The position numbers and the translations under genes were made by a program. This document shows positions 22,152 through 30,789 of a stretch of 30,789 nucleotides of DNA, piece after piece. The stretch is taken from contig JAQGAU010000333.1 of the NCBI GenBank assembly GCA_034698045.1, positions 1 through 30,789 of the forward strand. The letters run 5' to 3'. The number at the start of each line of letters is the position of its first letter. Position 1 is the stretch's first letter. The notes under the pieces are model-generated. The model was given only the letters and a program-made list of their open reading frames with translations, had not been told where the DNA came from and did no database searches. The stretch comes from Paramacrobiotus richtersi. Taxonomy: Eukaryota; Tardigrada; Eutardigrada; Parachela; Macrobiotidae.

Positions 22152-23240
22152 ATGTCGACCACGAAGGATACCGATAACACCACCTCTACCTATGTCCGTG
22201 ATGACAAGGACAAGACAAGCACGACCATGACTGGGAAGAATACCACCACCACGACGGGCAAGGATTCCAACAAGGACACTACCAGCAGCCACGATGACAA
22301 CTACTCTTCCTTCCGCGGCGTAACGGGAACCACCGGAAGCACCACCACTCAACAGCATGGCCGCTATGGACAGCAGGACTCTGACCGTGACAACACCAGC
22401 ACGACCCAGCAGCACCGTGGCACCAGTGGCAGCAGTGGCATGAACCAGAATGAGGTGCAGACCAAGCTCAAGGAAGTTGGACACCTGCTGCAACGCGCTG
22501 GACAGCTGCTTCAGGACCTGCAGGTGTCTGCCGGTGGCGAGTGCCAGTCATACGGTGGCCAGTCGTATGGTCAGTCGACTCAGTTCTATGGATCTTCTGG
22601 ACGTCAGGGAGGAAACTACCACGGCGTAAGTAGCAAAAAGGTTAACGGCTTGTGTTCTAAAATGCGATATCTGCTCATAACACTAAATCACTAAATTATG
22701 TAATTGAATAATTTCCTGGTTCTCCACGGTACTGCTTTTATCAGGATCTTGCATATTGTGTAATGGTTTATTTTTACAGCCGTATGGCGGATTCGAATCT
22801 CAGCAGCAATTCGGCGGACAGTCCAGTGGACGCTACGGACAGGCGCCGTTCGAAGGTCGCTTTGAGCGCGATACTGATCGTGACTATGCCCGAGGTAAGA
22901 TTTTTCTGTTATAAATACTGTGTAACGTCCAAGTCAGAAATTTTATTAGAAGCTTGGACTACGTAAATCCGGTTTTTTGTATGATCTGCTGTACAAGACT
23001 GTTAATTCGTGAGATCGTACATGCAAATTTGTGTGCAGGTTTAATATTCTTATTGTTTACGCAGGTCGTATGGGTGGCGTGGAGGAGCGCGATCGCTTCG
23101 GTGGAAACCGCGATATGGATCGTTATGGCGGTTTCGGTGGTCCCAATCGTCCGGATTTGGCTTATGGTGCACGATATGAGCGTGAGCAGCATCCGTCTCA
23201 GACGTTCGTCCGTGACAGTGACCGCGATCGCCGCTGGTAA
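22152..23240 (+). CDS. Disordered Thr/Ser-, Gly/Tyr- and Arg/Asp-rich protein, 254 residues, paralogue of the 25297 gene
   Basis: No family is recognised. Exons 22152-22625, 22780-22894 and 23065-23240 join in phases 0 and 1 to 765 bases. Residues 1-96 are a Thr/Ser/Asp/Lys-rich stretch with TSTYVRDD at 11-18. Residues 98-125 (EVQTKLKEVGHLLQRAGQLL and neighbours) are the only segment likely to fold, an amphipathic Leu-spaced helix. From 130 the protein is Gly/Tyr/Gln/Ser-rich (CQSYGGQSYGQSTQFYGSSG), and it ends in Arg/Asp repeats (FERDTDRDYARG, VRDSDRDRRW). Low hydrophobicity and SYGQ-type words predict intrinsic disorder and possible condensate formation. The sister gene at 25297 shares the TSTYVRDD motif, SYGQ words, Arg-Asp repeats, intron phases and a final Trp. 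The leader is short, with a TATA-like box. AATAAA follows at 23447-23452. Confidence 0.85.
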
Positions 23241-23446
23241 TCGATTCCACCGCTTTCCAGTGATGTCAGTTGCGGGTTTCCATTGCTTTTCTATTATGGT
23301 TCCGTGGATGTTTTAATATGTTTGGTGTTATAATTTTCGGAATTCTCTGTGGTTATGGAGTTTGCGATGTAATGCTTATAACATTCGGAATAATATTATG
23401 GTGCTTTTCGCGATCAAAAACATAAGTGCAGTGTAAGAAAAAAATG

Positions 23447-23452
23447 AATAAA
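23447..23452 (+). terminator. Polyadenylation signal AATAAA of the first Arg/Asp-rich gene
   Basis: Canonical signal about 207 bases after the stop codon at 23238-23240. Confidence 0.65.
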
Positions 23453-25183
23453 AAAAGCATGTGACACAGAATTTCGTTTTGTGCTGTAAATGCAAAGCAG
23501 TAACAGATCGGGAAAGGCGTTGCCAAACCTCATAAAATATTGTTACTATAGAAAGGTCAGCTATCGTGGTTGATAAAAGGCACGAAGTCGTATAAGCGCA
23601 GCACCGCAAGTCGTAATACGATCTGGTTTACGCGATGTTTCCGTTTGTGCAAGGCTAGCATTGACCCTTGTCCAGTCACTATCGCCACATGCATTTTCTT
23701 TCCGCATGCATATTTATCAGAAACGTTAGATAAGTGGACGAACAAGATTCCAAGAGGCGAAACCTCCATGAGATGACAGATAAATACACGCAATCATTTG
23801 ATCAACATCGTCTGGAATGTTTCCCAACTGGATATGCACTTGAAATCTCCCGGCTAGCAGGCGCCATTTTCTAGATCGCTTCGCCAACCTCACGATCAGT
23901 CTAACAAAGTCTAATAACAGGTTATTTGCGGCGATCTTCATCGACGCAGTAGCAAGGTACAAAGAAAGTTCACAAATCCATACAAAGTCTGCATTCTGCA
24001 ATAATATGTCCACACCGAAAGAGCTATAATATACTGCCTACATCACATTTTATTTAACAAAAATGCGCAAATTAAATATTTCAAATCCTGATAGTACCGT
24101 AAAAGAAGGTTTGCAGGTTGTCGGCACCAAGTATTTACAACAGAACTTGATACATAGTATGCTGTTTATTTTATTTACGCTGCTTTATGGTACATAGTTA
24201 TTACGTATCGGGAATTATTAATTATTACGTAAATTTTCAAGCGAAATCACACAGCTTTCTGCCCGGCGCATGTTTACGGACAGAATACATAATTTGTAAT
24301 CCTGCCATTAACAATACTTATACTATTATAAACAACAATGATATTACATATTGCGATGTTTTACTACATGCTATACTACAGGTATTATCACTGTCCTGAC
24401 GGAAGCATTGTTTTCTTTTTTTATCTGAAGCAAAAAGACTTCGTAAAAATCCTTTAAGGTTTTCATTACTTACTGGAAATCTGATCACATTAGAATTTTT
24501 GAATGCTTCCGCGTACGCCCTTGAAAGTTGACACTGACCTTGCCCCTTTAATTTGCAGGCAAACAAACGTGCTTAATTCAGAACTGCGGTAGAATGCTGT
24601 AATGCCTGTCAGTAAATTTTCTGAGAAACACAATCATTTATCATTTTTGTTGTGAATCGGTTTATCGTTAAGTAACAGGTCTTCTTGTTAATTACGAATT
24701 TACCAGTCTTCGATCGAGGTAAGCGATTCAAGTGATACCTCGCTTCTTCCGCTGAGGAAAACATTTTCCGCGAAAAACGCTTCGGCTCTGCTAACAACAA
24801 GCAGCCATTTTCTGTAATAACCGTTCACCTGTCGAAGGCAACAAACTGGTTGATTGGGAATCTTCCAGCGTCGGCTTGAATGGACAATCAGCCAATCACT
24901 GAGCCGCGGTGCCTCGAGTTTCAAGGGTGGAATGAACTTGAACTTGACTTTCCGGAACATACCGACGGTATGTACAGTATTAAACGTGTTTACATCTAGG
25001 TTCGTTCATACGTACGATAAGCCGAAGTACGTACGTAAGCACTTGAATGTTGGTTCTGCTTTGTACCGGTGCTGTATGTGCAGATTCAACCGGTACTTAC
25101 TGAACTGAACAACAAGGGAGAACAAGATAATCACGCCCAAAGCTATTGCTCGTCGTTCGTGTGGGGAATCCCGGCGACCGCCG

Positions 25184-25190
25184 TATATAA
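25184..25190 (+). promoter_or_regulatory. TATA box of the second Arg/Asp-rich gene
   Basis: TATATAA in a locally G+C-rich setting (GACCGCCGTATATAATCCGA), 107 bases before the ATG at 25297. It implies transcription starting near 25215 and a leader of about 80 bases without an intron. Confidence 0.65.
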
Positions 25191-25296
25191 TCCGAGCTTA
25201 GCTGAGGAACAGCATCACATTGGTTTATTACGAGATTTTCTCTGCTAAACGAAAATTTACGATTTGTGAACGTGTTCGAAGTTTCCTTTGTCCAAA

Positions 25297-26327
25297 ATGT
25301 ATCAGCGATCTGACTACACTTACCGCCGCGACGATGAGCATGACCGCGACCGTAACGAGGGTGGCTGGCGTTCCTGGTTCGGACTGAACAAGAACAAGGA
25401 TGAAGATCGCGATCGTGATGTGAGTGGCATGAGATGCTTTCTGAAGTTTTCGCTAATTGACTGTTTTGTGACTGTTCTGGTAATATTAATCGTAAATCAA
25501 AATACCTACTTTGCAGTACCATTACGCGCGTACCACCACCTACCGCAACGACGACCGCGATAACTACAGCCGTGACTACTACAACCGGGACCGCGACAAC
25601 AACGTGAACCGTGACTACAACGTGACCCGTACTTCTACGTATGTTCGTGACGATGACCGTGACCGCTCATACGGAGGATACAGTGGACGCTTGGGCACAG
25701 CTGACTCTCGTGGAGGATATGGCTACCAGACAAGCGGCGAGTCCAACCTGAACCGTGGATATGGACAATCGTATGGGCAGTCGTATGGACAATCGTATGG
25801 TGGATCAGCATATGACCGTAAGTCGAAGGTTTTTCGGCAATTTGAAGATACTTTATTAAGCAGTGTAATCGCATTTCGAACTAAGACTGGAAAAGCCTTT
25901 TCTTAAAGCTGCATTACCTTTTTGAATCATATTCCCGGTTACTTGTTTCAAAGAAGGAAAGTGCGACTTCCATGAAAAGGGTTGTTTTGCAGGTGACAAC
26001 CGTGGCTGGTCCAGCAACAATGACCGTGACCGCAGCAGCTATAACGACGGAAGCCGCTTCACTACTGGTGGAGAGGCTTATGCTCGTGGTGGATATCAAA
26101 GCAGCAGCACTTATGATCGTCCAACTTATGGTGGCACTACTGGCGACTACAGCCGCACTACCACTTATCGCGGATATGGCGATAACGACCGTGACAATAA
26201 CCGCGGTAAGTAAAATAAGTACCATTGATCATGCATGCAGCCATTGATGTGCAAGCGCATCAAAAAAAATTGTGCTGATTTCATTTTGTTTGCAGGTTAC
26301 TCTTACACCAGCCGCTCCAACTGGTAA
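25297..26327 (+). CDS. Disordered Arg/Asp- and Gly/Tyr-rich protein with SYGQ repeats, 222 residues
   Basis: No family is recognised. Exons 25297-25419, 25517-25817, 25993-26205 and 26296-26327 join in phases 0, 1 and 1 to 669 bases. The N-terminus (MYQRSDYTYRRDDEHDRDRN) is densely charged and followed by the only aromatic cluster, GGWRSWFGL at 22-30. Residues 42-91 are Asn/Arg/Asp/Tyr repeats containing TSTYVRDD at 80-87. Residues 122-137 are a perfect GYGQSYGQSYGQSYGG run, the [G/S]Y[G/S]Q pattern of FUS/EWS low-complexity domains. The remainder repeats NDRDR, TTYRGYG and ends TSRSNW. There is no Cys and no signal peptide. Codon choice is biased (GAC/GAT CGT/CGC), unlike the flanking AT-rich DNA, which suggests strong expression. 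It is a paralogue of the 22152 gene. Function is unknown; a protective or condensate-forming role is inference. Confidence 0.88.
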
Positions 26328-27208
26328 ATCTCTCCCGTGAAATCATCCGGATTATTGGTGATTTAGGCTTCTCATTCCGTAGTCTGCGTAATGTGACGCT
26401 GTTTTTCCGCTAACTGCCCTGCAGCTTGTTTCGTTCGCGTAATTTTAACGCTTTACCGTTTTAATTAGTTTTTTCTAAACCCCAGCAGTTTTGATGTGGG
26501 TGAAGGTTTTCAATGCATTGCGGGAATAATTGCATTTCAATAAAGCAATTGGCAAAAAGACGTGGTTCCTTCCGTCAGAATTAGCGATTCGGTCAATTCT
26601 TCCAACAAAAATTGTGCGTCGTAGAGTGCCTGAAGCAGCAGCGGAAGTGACTTCTCGCGGCCAGAGAAACAGAAAATGTTACAGTAACAGTAAAACACGG
26701 ACGACAGCCAGGTGCATGTCCGTTTCGTACAATTCTTTGCAGTAACATCAACATATTTTGCAGTCGGGAAAAATTATCATATAGATTTTCTAAACCGCGC
26801 TGAATCTGGGGATTTTGCCACTGACGTAGCGTAGCGTTACGCCCGTTTATAATGCGGTACGATTAGCTGGCCATGCCGCCGCATGCAAGCGCTGCATAGT
26901 TGGTCGGTCGGTTTGTTATTGATTTTCCAATTTCATTCGCGCTGTCACACACACTCACTGGCATTCGTGTATCGCTTATGGTTTAACGGGAACTTTCCAT
27001 TCCTGTTTGATAAATGTATGTATTGACTATTTGAGCCATCGTTTAGGTTATCCAAGTTCCAAAGTGAAGCTTTTCGAAGTGTCAGAATCCATTCTGCAAG
27101 CGTTTGGAAGTTGTGAGTTAAATCGAAGTGCGTGCGAAGCTCATCTCTTGTAATTTAGTTATTCGGATACGTTATTTCCGCTACGGATTAATCCAGGATC
27201 AGATAGTC
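26328..27208. other. Intergenic stretch before the acidic disordered-protein gene
   Basis: AATAAA at 26539-26544 ends the preceding gene. A frame at 26530-26745 has no recognisable motif. Possible promoter elements are TGACGT at 26822-26827 (CRE/ATF-like) and TTTATAAT at 26846-26853, followed by about 330 bases of leader that may include an intron. Confidence 0.4.
26539..26544 (+). terminator. Polyadenylation signal AATAAA of the second Arg/Asp-rich gene
   Basis: Canonical signal 212 bases after the TAA stop at 26325-26327. Confidence 0.65.
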
Positions 27209-28345
27209 ATGGATACCGCTCATACGGGATTTGATAGCTCTAAAGCAGCAGGTGGGTCACAGAGTGCAAGTGGGGATAGCGAGAGAGCGGCCAATCAGGC
27301 CAAAGATGTCCGACTTGACCAGGGAAATGCTCCTTTCCCCACCGATAACGCAGGCCATGCCATCCACACGGCGACGTGTGAGCATGGCAGGGAAATTCCG
27401 CCGCTGCACGATGAGGGGTTCGGGGCTGCTGGAAGTGTCGACGACGCACAGAAGCAGGTGCGTCCAGCTCCCTGCACGCCTTGTCTTTGTAACTTTGTTC
27501 ATTTGTAGTTTGTTTACTGACTTAAGTCAATTAACCGATTTTTTTAGCAAATTGGAATGTACAATTCGGGACGTAGTTTTATTTTCAAGACATTTAAATC
27601 CTTGATTGATAATATTTTGTCTTTTTCGCTGAAATTTGCAATTTCATCTATTCCTCTTTTGAATTATTGTTCGTTTTCGAATTCGAATTGCTATAATTCT
27701 GTTCAGCTGCTCGGGCGCTTGCAGAGTTGACTAAATCACGCGTGTTGTGGTTTTTCGATTACCATTAATTGAATTTACATAATAATTTTGTTATTTCCGT
27801 TCGGAAATTCGAGTTGTAGTTTGGGGCACTGCATTATTATTACGCTCGTACTCTAATAGATCGCTGTGGGCATCGTGCAGTCGGCAGAGTTTCGGACTTT
27901 CGGTCCATCGCTTGTGTCTCAGAGTTTCAGTTTGGACTCTGGGCATTTCCGTTGCTTCTACCTGGCTTAGACGAGAGACCAATCGATACAACCTATCAAC
28001 AAATATAGCAATGATTTATCTAAATGACAAAGCAGGGATTAATGATGTTTTGTTTTAGCTCGAGACGAAAAACGAAACCAAGCCCTAATTGGTGAGCCCT
28101 TCATTACGGGCTCCCAGCCGGGCAGTGGACCATTGGCAGGGGCCGGTAATCCACCGCCGCAGGAGCTTGGAGCGAATAATGAGGGCGAGAAACCGGTAGC
28201 GTTGGGTGGGGATTACAATCGCGATTACAACAAGCCAGTGGGAGAACTGGATTTCGACGCAGAGCATGGACACAAGACGGACATTCCCTGGGACAGTGGT
28301 CAGGGATCGGGCTTCGACAAGGATTGGCAGTATGAGAAGAAGTGA
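27209..28345 (+). CDS. Hydrophilic disordered protein of unknown function, at least two exons
   Basis: I do not recognise it. Exon 1 (27209-27457) starts MDTAHTGFDSSKAAGG and runs 83 residues to DDAQKQ at a good donor (CAG before GTGCGT). A clear downstream coding segment ends at TGA 28343-28345 and reads QELGANNEGEKPVALGGDYN through FDKDWQYEKK. The join is uncertain. The best acceptor by eye (TTTTGTTTTAG, exon from 28059) puts exon 1 into another frame that stops after nine residues at 28088. The long frame is reached in phase from acceptors at 28096 or 28117, or through a 25-base exon at 27548-27572. Both parts are polar, rich in Gly, Asp, Glu and Lys, and free of hydrophobic segments. Length would be roughly 160-185 residues for the long form or 92 for the short. 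It is the last of the five polar-protein genes. Confidence 0.6.
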
Positions 28346-29676
28346 CCACGGGCATTAGTTTTATTCTTTGTCAAAACATGTCTTGCTTCATTCTGTAAAC
28401 CGCTTTTGGGTTCGGTTATGCGATGTTGTGATGTGTTACCAATAATTGTCGATGACGTGTCCGACTTGTTTGTCTTTGCTGTTCTCGTCTAAATTGCAGT
28501 TTGTGTTCTTAGTGCACTAGGCGGTGTTTCCGTTTTGTACATAGTGGGAAAGATGGATCTTCTTCGAAATATGAGCTCTTGTGAGAAATAAACATAAATC
28601 AGTAATTCCGCGATTCTGTCAGGTGATGTTTGCTTCACCGTTACGCACTGCATTTCCCTTTATAGAAATGTGAAAGATCGTTAATTTTGTTACTTATCGC
28701 TTTATATGGCCTGTTTAAGTTCAGCTGGAAAAGGGCGTCTCAAGACTCTCAACATTTCGTACAGTACGTGATTACGTCTATTATCAGAAAAAAGTCCAGC
28801 AGCGATGAAGATTTACGACTAGAGTTTATTTCAGAATTAATGGAAATCGCTGGACGGCTGGTCTCAGTCGAACTTTCACCTGAATAATGCTTAGTTTTAA
28901 AAGTGTAAAAACTAAATAAATCGTGTAAATTAAGATAATATTTTATTAATTGTAGGCCCTGCACACTGGTCGTTAGTGCACGATGCACCATCGCGCAACA
29001 ACTTCAAATGCACAAAAGAAATCGACCAGGATAGAGACGTTAGTTCGCTAGCTGTTTGTTGGTGCGTGCTTTTTTCGGTTTCTTTCGGTTCTTTTGTCAT
29101 ACGGGATTGATCTTAAAAATCCAAGCCATATTTTTGTCTGAGGACTGAAGAAGCATTGCAGCTTGGTACCGGGCAGAGCAGTATCTACACGTTCTGTAAT
29201 ACTTGTTTGTTTTTGGGACGTTTCTGGAGTTCCTGGAATTCATATTTATTTATCGGGTAATACCCTAATCTCAGACATCAGTAGATATTTCTCGGCTTTT
29301 AAAGTCGCAGTCTTTAGTAACTTAGTATTTACTATTTACTGTTTACATACTGCTATTTTCTTCTATACATCCGAGAGTTTTGTTTTTTTCTGTTGTAATC
29401 GTAACGTTAGTGCTGGTTGCGCTCGTTACCGTTGGTTAACAGTTGAAAGCTAATGTAACAGAACATTTTCTTCACAGTTTCAAGTTTTTCGAAGCACTCA
29501 CTTCTTTTTTTTCATTTGTAGTCTAACATCTTTCTTTTCTTGTGATGATATTCGATTTTCTTGTAATTTTTGAAATTGTTCCGTTGTTTCAACCTGTGGA
29601 GCAGTTGAAGTGCGGTGCGCGCACGTCATCTTAACGGAGACTTTTCATCTTTGAAACCTGTTGCAGCAAGACCATC
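28346..29676. other. Intergenic stretch and leader of the Wee1 gene
   Basis: Holds the 3' untranslated region of the preceding gene (AATAAA at 28587-28592). A plus-strand frame at 28687-28887 reads RKKSSSDEDLRLEFISELMEI near its middle and looks coding-like, but has no ATG and no supported splice partner. The last 500 bases are T-rich. TGTTGCAG ending at 29666, ten bases before the Wee1 ATG, looks like a 3' splice site, so the Wee1 leader is probably split. Confidence 0.4.
28587..28592 (+). terminator. Polyadenylation signal AATAAA of the 27209 gene
   Basis: Canonical signal 242 bases after the stop codon at 28343-28345. Confidence 0.6.
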
Positions 29677-30789
29677 ATGACGTTAGTGGACGACGAGCCT
29701 GACGAGTCACCGCTGCCGTACCGTCCGCTGCGAGGAATGCGCCGCAGTCATCTGGAAGATATTGCGGGCGATATGTCCGATAGCGATTTGGATTTGGTAG
29801 CCAACAAGCGTCTTTGCTTCGACGAAACCGAGGACGATTTAATCATATCAGAGGAACCTGAACAAGAACACCGAGTTTCTCAGGAGGCTCCAGTGGCAGA
29901 TCTTAGTGGACTACGCCATCAATTAGGTAACCAATCGAAAATTCGAAAGTGGAATTTCTGGAGCACAATAATTATTTGAAAAAATAAATTTTCTAATGTC
30001 CTTTGTTGTATTTCCACAGGCAGTATGGATATGGAGCATGAGGAAATGATCGAACGAAGTGTGGTGCTTTTTTCAACTCCGGACATCGAACCGCCTGCGA
30101 GCCCCTTTGCTGCTGTCTCTGAGCATGACGAATCAGGACTGCATGATATGAGCGTGTCGCCTGGTTCCGATACACATCTACAGTCAGTCTCCGACCATGT
30201 GCGTAACCCTCCGGCGACACCGGCTCACTTTGTCTCAACGGATAAGCATCCGCCGCCACATCGTCGAACATTTGGGGAGGTTCCGAAAAGCCCCATTAAG
30301 AGCGAACGTCATCGATCTCGATTTAGTCTGGAAGCTGGGAGTGAGGCTGAGTGCACCAACATGGACACGGGATGTAATGTTAATCCTTTCTCCACTGCTT
30401 GTCTGAGAGACGAGAATTCTGACGATGCGCGTACCGGAAATCAACCGCTAAAACGATCCGCTGCCGCGATGTTATCCACGCCTGACTTGATCATGTGGGT
30501 AGTTTGTATATTTCTTTTGGAATTACAACGTTATAAAGGTGATACTTTGGTTAGGAATGATATCTCCCCGCCAGAATCGGGTTATGGATCGTGCAAAAAC
30601 AGACCGAAACATCAGAAGACGGACAAAGTGCGGTTCAGTCTAGGCTCCCCTAGTTCGAGTGGCAATGGTAGCCCAATAACTCGATATGACAATGATTTTG
30701 TCGAATTGGAGATTATTGGACATGGTCATTTCGGGAGGGTTACAAAGGCACGGAAACGTTTGGATGGAGTTATTTACGCAATTAAACGT
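29677..30789 (+). CDS. wee1: Wee1-type protein kinase, N-terminal 320 residues (runs off the window)
   Basis: Nuclear kinase that phosphorylates the inhibitory tyrosine of Cdk1 and holds cells before mitosis. Exons 29677-29926, 30020-30494 and 30555 to the edge join in phases 1 and 2. The first 285 residues are an acidic, Ser/Pro-rich regulatory region with many SP or TP sites, a block NVNPFSTACLRDEN that matches the NPF block of animal Wee1, and a basic QPLKRS patch. The kinase domain begins ITRYDNDFVELEIIGHGHFG; the Gly loop is Gly297, Gly299 and Gly302, and the ATP-binding lysine is Lys319 in VIYAIKR, right at the window edge. The phrase KRLDGVIYAIKR is characteristic of Wee1 rather than Myt1. 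The donor at 30495 was chosen over one at 30499 because it keeps the frame into the kinase exon. Confidence 0.92.

Larger units (their letters stand above)
23241..25296. other. Intergenic stretch between the two Arg/Asp-rich genes
   Basis: The 3' untranslated region of the first gene ends at AATAAA (23447-23452). Minus-strand frames at 23793-23557 and 24013-23726 overlap each other and show no known motif. Frames at 24700-24960 and 25097-25522 (minus) are also uninformative; the latter overlaps the first exon of the next gene. Inverted GAA/TTC pairs, GAATCTTC near 24858 and TTCCGGAA near 24950, resemble minimal heat-shock elements 350-440 bases before the next ATG. The TATA box at 25184 is the best regulatory signal. 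Confidence 0.4.

Noticed and set aside
22080-22493. 137-residue minus-strand frame opposite the first Arg/Asp-rich gene
   Set aside because: Shadow of the biased codons of the plus-strand gene; low-complexity Val/Gly/Ile composition.
25097-25522. 141-residue minus-strand frame opposite the second Arg/Asp-rich gene
   Set aside because: Overlaps the promoter and first exon of a well-supported plus-strand gene, and has no family motif.

Overview
The window reads as nuclear DNA of a small-genome ecdysozoan animal. Genes are split by short GT-AG introns (about 75-940 bases), and 3' ends carry AATAAA signals. The gene set includes a Fuseless-type synaptic membrane protein, a theta glutathione transferase, a Wee1 kinase, a metallothionein-like protein and several extremely hydrophilic, disordered proteins. 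A tardigrade is my best guess, but that is an inference from gene content and cannot be proved from this sequence alone.

Layout, left to right. 597-881 (+) is the last coding exon of a Pro/His-rich protein. 2125-5483 (+) is a seven-exon aldo-keto reductase with an intact catalytic tetrad; its fifth intron carries a 735-base TA-flanked DNA-transposon relic. 5969-7373 (-) is a three-exon theta-class glutathione S-transferase, convergent with the reductase, with one GC-AG intron. 8138-11199 (+) is an eight-exon Fuseless-like eight-pass membrane protein built from two four-helix repeats. 12488-16605 (+) is a thirteen-exon secreted protein with a dermatopontin-like Cys-rich head and a 460-residue low-complexity tail.

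From about 17.6 to 28.4 kb, five consecutive plus-strand genes all encode small, very polar proteins. They are a three-repeat, 21-cysteine metallothionein-like protein (17676-18501), a 113-residue hydrophilic protein (20552-20893), two related Arg/Asp- and Gly/Tyr-rich disordered proteins (22152-23240 and 25297-26327), and another disordered acidic protein (27209-28345). The two Arg/Asp-rich proteins share the motif TSTYVRDD, matching intron phases, a terminal Trp and SYGQ repeats like those of FUS-type phase-separating proteins. This block is the most unusual part of the window and looks like an undescribed cluster of stress- or protection-type proteins. The window ends inside a Wee1-type kinase gene (29677 to the edge, +), cut just after the ATP-binding lysine.

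For most genes, splice sites were chosen because exon phases chain without a break and the joined protein matches family patterns. Exceptions are the first gene (partial) and the 27209 gene (junction ambiguous). I saw no rRNA, convincing tRNA, CRISPR array or virus-derived element.
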